DNA of 6,594 nt from contig WJXE01000106.1 of assembly GCA_009665115.1 (NCBI GenBank), forward strand, positions 1-6,594, in the 5' to 3' direction. Position 1 is the stretch's first letter; each line of letters begins with the position of its first letter. The position numbers were made by a program, and so were the translations under genes. Origin of the DNA: Nitrosopumilales archaeon. GTDB lineage: Archaea > Thermoproteota > Nitrososphaeria > Nitrososphaerales > Nitrososphaeraceae. Of the stretch, positions 5,161 to 6,594 are shown piece after piece. Under the pieces are notes generated by a model, which saw only the letters and a program-made list of their open reading frames with translations, was not told the origin of the DNA and did no database searches.

Positions 5161-5496
5161 TTGGCTAGGAATTTTGGCATTGCAGTTACTCCTCCACGGA
5201 AAGATTGTGCTGACATCCTATGTCCTTTTCACGGTAGACTTTCTGTAAGGGGGAAGCTTTTATCTGGAATAGTTGTTAGTGCTAAGGCAAAGAATATGGT
5301 TGTCGTTTCAAGAGAATTTCCACACCAAGTGGCCAAATATCAGCGTTATGAAAGAAGCAGATCAAGAGTACATGCATATCTTCCAGAATGCATTGATGTC
5401 ACAGAGGGTGACGAAATAACAATTGCTGAATGCAGACCATTATCGAAGACTGTTTCGTTTGTCGTAATCGAGGGAATCAAAGGAATTGGCACCTAA
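5161..5496 (+). CDS. rps17: 30S ribosomal protein S17 (uS17)
   Basis: OB-fold 16S rRNA-binding protein of the small-subunit body, an early assembly protein. The 111-residue product begins MARNFGIAVTPPRKDC and has the archaeal CPFHG motif (21-25) followed by LSVRGKLLSG (27-36). Next come KYQRYERSRSRVHAYLPEC (59-77) and the closing strands GDEITIAECRPLSKTVSFVV (83-102). Cysteines at 16, 21, 77 and 91 are visible; archaeal relatives share the first three, but metal binding is not established. The start is TTG. An in-frame TGA at 5152-5154 leaves only ATA and GAA codons before it, so the TTG is almost forced. No clear Shine-Dalgarno site precedes it. It lies 11 bases after Rnp1 and overlaps L14 by 11 bases. 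Confidence 0.96.
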   Translation: MARNFGIAVTPPRKDCADILCPFHGRLSVRGKLLSGIVVSAKAKNMVVVSREFPHQVAKYQRYERSRSRVHAYLPECIDVTEGDEITIAECRPLSKTVSFVVIEGIKGIGT

Positions 5497-5920
5497 GACA
5501 AGGGCAGTTTCAGCCAAAGGAGTTGAAGAATTTCGGCCGTACATCACAAGGGTTCTCCCAATAACAGCAGAATTAGTTTGTGCGGATAACACAGGCGCGA
5601 AGGTCTTGCGTATAGCACAAGTTGGCAGATACAAGGGTAGACATTCAAGACTGCCTGCAGGCGCAGTAGGCGACTTGGTCACGGTGACCGTGAAAAAGGG
5701 CGCCGCCGAGCTACGCAAGCAGATATTCGGAGCTGTGATCATTAGGCAAAAGTATGCCATCAAGAGGCTCAACGGCGTTCGCTTATCATTCGAGGATAAT
5801 GCTGCAGTTTTGGTAACACCCGAAGGCGAAATCAAGGGAACCGACATAAAGGGTCCAGTTGCTGCTGAAGCCGCTGAAAAATGGCCAAGGATAGCGAACC
5901 TTGCGTCACTTATAGTCTGA
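5486..5920 (+). CDS. rpl14: 50S ribosomal protein L14 (uL14)
   Basis: Beta-barrel protein at the subunit interface that contacts 16S rRNA in an intersubunit bridge and borders the factor-binding area. The 144-residue product carries KGVEEFRPYITR (11-22), CADNTGAKVLRI (32-43), VGDLVTVTVKKG (61-72) and ELRKQIFGAVIIRQKY (75-90). The archaeal C-terminal block holds FEDNAAVLVTPEGEIKGTDI (102-121) and EKWPRIANLAS (131-141). The start is TTG at 5486, inside the last codons of S17 in another frame (11-base overlap). Starting later would lose the conserved KGVEEF lead-in, since the next in-frame ATG lies far downstream. A GAGGG 11 bases upstream (5470-5474) may serve as the ribosome binding site. Confidence 0.97.
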   Translation: MAPKTRAVSAKGVEEFRPYITRVLPITAELVCADNTGAKVLRIAQVGRYKGRHSRLPAGAVGDLVTVTVKKGAAELRKQIFGAVIIRQKYAIKRLNGVRLSFEDNAAVLVTPEGEIKGTDIKGPVAAEAAEKWPRIANLASLIV

Positions 5921-5933
5921 GCGCGATTAAATT

Positions 5934-6341
5934 ATGGCAAAAATTAATCCAAAACTTTTGCATGTTCCGAGTCACTTGAGAGACTCCAGGATAGGTTCAA
6001 CGCTTTCAGACAATCTGCGCGAACAGTATGGTAGTAGAAGTTGCAGACTAGTAAAGGGAGACAGCGTTAGAGTTCTCCGTGGTGAATACTCCGGAATAGA
6101 AGGAAAAGTGGAGAAAGTTAACACACAGAAAGGAACATTATCAATCGAAGGGATCCAACGCGAGAAAGTGAAAGGCGGAAATGTGAAGGTTCAGATCCAT
6201 TCGTCAAATCTGATTATAACCGGACTGAATCTGGATGACAAATACAGGAAGAATAAACTCCAACGCAATCTGAACCTTAGCAAAGAGAGCACAGATTCCA
6301 AGCATACTCCGAAAACGCAAAAACAGGAGGCTAAAGCATAA
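5934..6341 (+). CDS. rpl24: 50S ribosomal protein L24 (uL24, archaeal type)
   Basis: Early-binding large-subunit protein near the tunnel exit, initiating 23S rRNA folding. The 135-residue product begins with the basic archaeal leader (KINPKLLHVPSHLRDSRI, 3-20). The KOW motif spans about 40-66 (LVKGDSVRVLRGEYSGIEGK, then VEKVN). It continues with EGIQREKVKGGNVKVQIH (72-89) and SSNLIITGLNLDDK (90-103). The last 30 or so residues are charged and polar (K, Q, S, T, E) and are likely a flexible tail. ATG follows the L14 stop by 13 bases. Its stop shares one base with the S4e start (TAATG). Confidence 0.96.
   Translation: MAKINPKLLHVPSHLRDSRIGSTLSDNLREQYGSRSCRLVKGDSVRVLRGEYSGIEGKVEKVNTQKGTLSIEGIQREKVKGGNVKVQIHSSNLIITGLNLDDKYRKNKLQRNLNLSKESTDSKHTPKTQKQEAKA
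6325..6330 (+). promoter_or_regulatory. Shine-Dalgarno site for S4e
   Basis: AGGAGG, the best match to the anti-Shine-Dalgarno sequence in the window, lies ten bases before the S4e ATG at 6341, inside the last codons of L24. It marks strong independent re-initiation at the L24/S4e junction. Confidence 0.65.
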
Positions 6342-6594
6342 TGGGGAAGAAGGGAGGAGACACTAGACTAAAGAGACAACTGGCACCCAGATTCTGGAAT
6401 ATTCGAAGAAAGCAAAGTCAATTCGTGCTCAAGGCTTCACCCGGTCCGCACAGAAAACACGGGTCATACCCTCTTGGAATAATTCTTAGGGATGTACTAA
6501 GCGTGTCAACCACTATGCATGAAGCTAAAACAATCGTTTCAGCAGGGAAAGTAAAAGTAGATGGAATACAGAGAAGGGATGTAAAATTTCCCGT
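6341..6594 (+). CDS. rps4e: 30S ribosomal protein S4e (eS4), 3'-truncated by the window edge
   Basis: Archaeal/eukaryotic small-subunit protein with an S4-type RNA-binding domain and a KOW domain; it has no bacterial counterpart. The 84 complete codons here begin MGKKGGDTRLKRQLAPRFW, followed by the conserved SPGPHRKHGSYPLGIILRD (33-51). The start of the S4 domain follows, with TMHEAKTIVSAGKVKVDG (58-75) and RRDVKFP (78-84). Full-length family members have about 230-250 residues, so about two thirds, including the KOW domain, lies beyond the window. The frame is open to the last base. Start choice is secure: ATG within TAATG and AGGAGG ten bases upstream. Its place after L24 matches the normal archaeal order, where L5 would come next. 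Confidence 0.95.
   Translation, partial: MGKKGGDTRLKRQLAPRFWNIRRKQSQFVLKASPGPHRKHGSYPLGIILRDVLSVSTTMHEAKTIVSAGKVKVDGIQRRDVKFP

Noticed and set aside
5677..5692. Overlapping perfect dyads GGTCAC-G-GTGACC and CACGGT-G-ACCGTG
   Set aside because: They lie deep inside L14, where alternating V and T codons (VTVTV) produce them naturally; the spacing is too tight for an RNA hairpin.
5440..5847. Open antisense frame of 135 codons opposite S17/L14
   Set aside because: Its translation has no recognisable family pattern and lies opposite strongly conserved coding sequence; it is a shadow of the codon pattern of L14.
1..6594. Search for mobile elements, CRISPR arrays, defence or toxin genes, tRNA or rRNA genes
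   Set aside because: Coding density is nearly complete with core ribosomal genes; no long terminal repeats, regular short repeats or transposase-like frames were seen. I see no previously undescribed multi-gene system here.

Overview
The window is a stretch of archaeal chromosome carrying the S10/spc-type ribosomal protein cluster. All twelve genes from L3 onward, plus one gene upstream, lie on the + strand. L3, L4 and S19 are clearly archaeal. The wording of L3 (the stretch around VMYTVPRQGQ), S3 (the SAVKNV start and the ELNPKIMCNRIA block) and L14 (the long EDNAAVLVTPEGEIKGTD stretch) fits Thaumarchaeota (Nitrososphaeria) best. The base composition is moderately AT-rich. I cannot place it to genus from sequence alone.

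Layout: (1) positions 2-748 hold the 3' part of a SPOUT-class RNA methyltransferase gene. (2) Positions 749-885 are a non-coding spacer with T-tracts, a repeated AGTAGAT element and a TATA-like box about 27 bases before the L3 ATG. (3) L3, L4 and L23 form a tight group (886-2997) with overlapping ends. (4) A 51-base spacer (2998-3048) lies where L2 sits in most archaea; L2 is absent. (5) S19, L22, S3, L29, RNase P subunit Rnp1, S17, L14, L24 and the start of S4e run almost without gaps to the end of the window, several overlapping by 1-14 bases.

The products are building blocks of the ribosome: the L3/L4/L22/L23/L24/L29 set around the 50S exit tunnel and core, L14 at the subunit interface, and S3/S19/S17/S4e of the 30S subunit. 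With them go a protein subunit of RNase P (tRNA 5' maturation) and a probable rRNA-modifying enzyme. Co-transcription would tie ribosome supply to tRNA processing and rRNA modification. The packed layout, overlapping starts and four TTG start codons suggest that translational coupling helps set stoichiometry.

I found no defence system, mobile element, CRISPR array, tRNA or rRNA gene. The region is largely ordinary core genome. The points worth a second look are the missing L2, the candidate promoter in its place, the repeated element before L3, the TTG starts and the overlap pattern.
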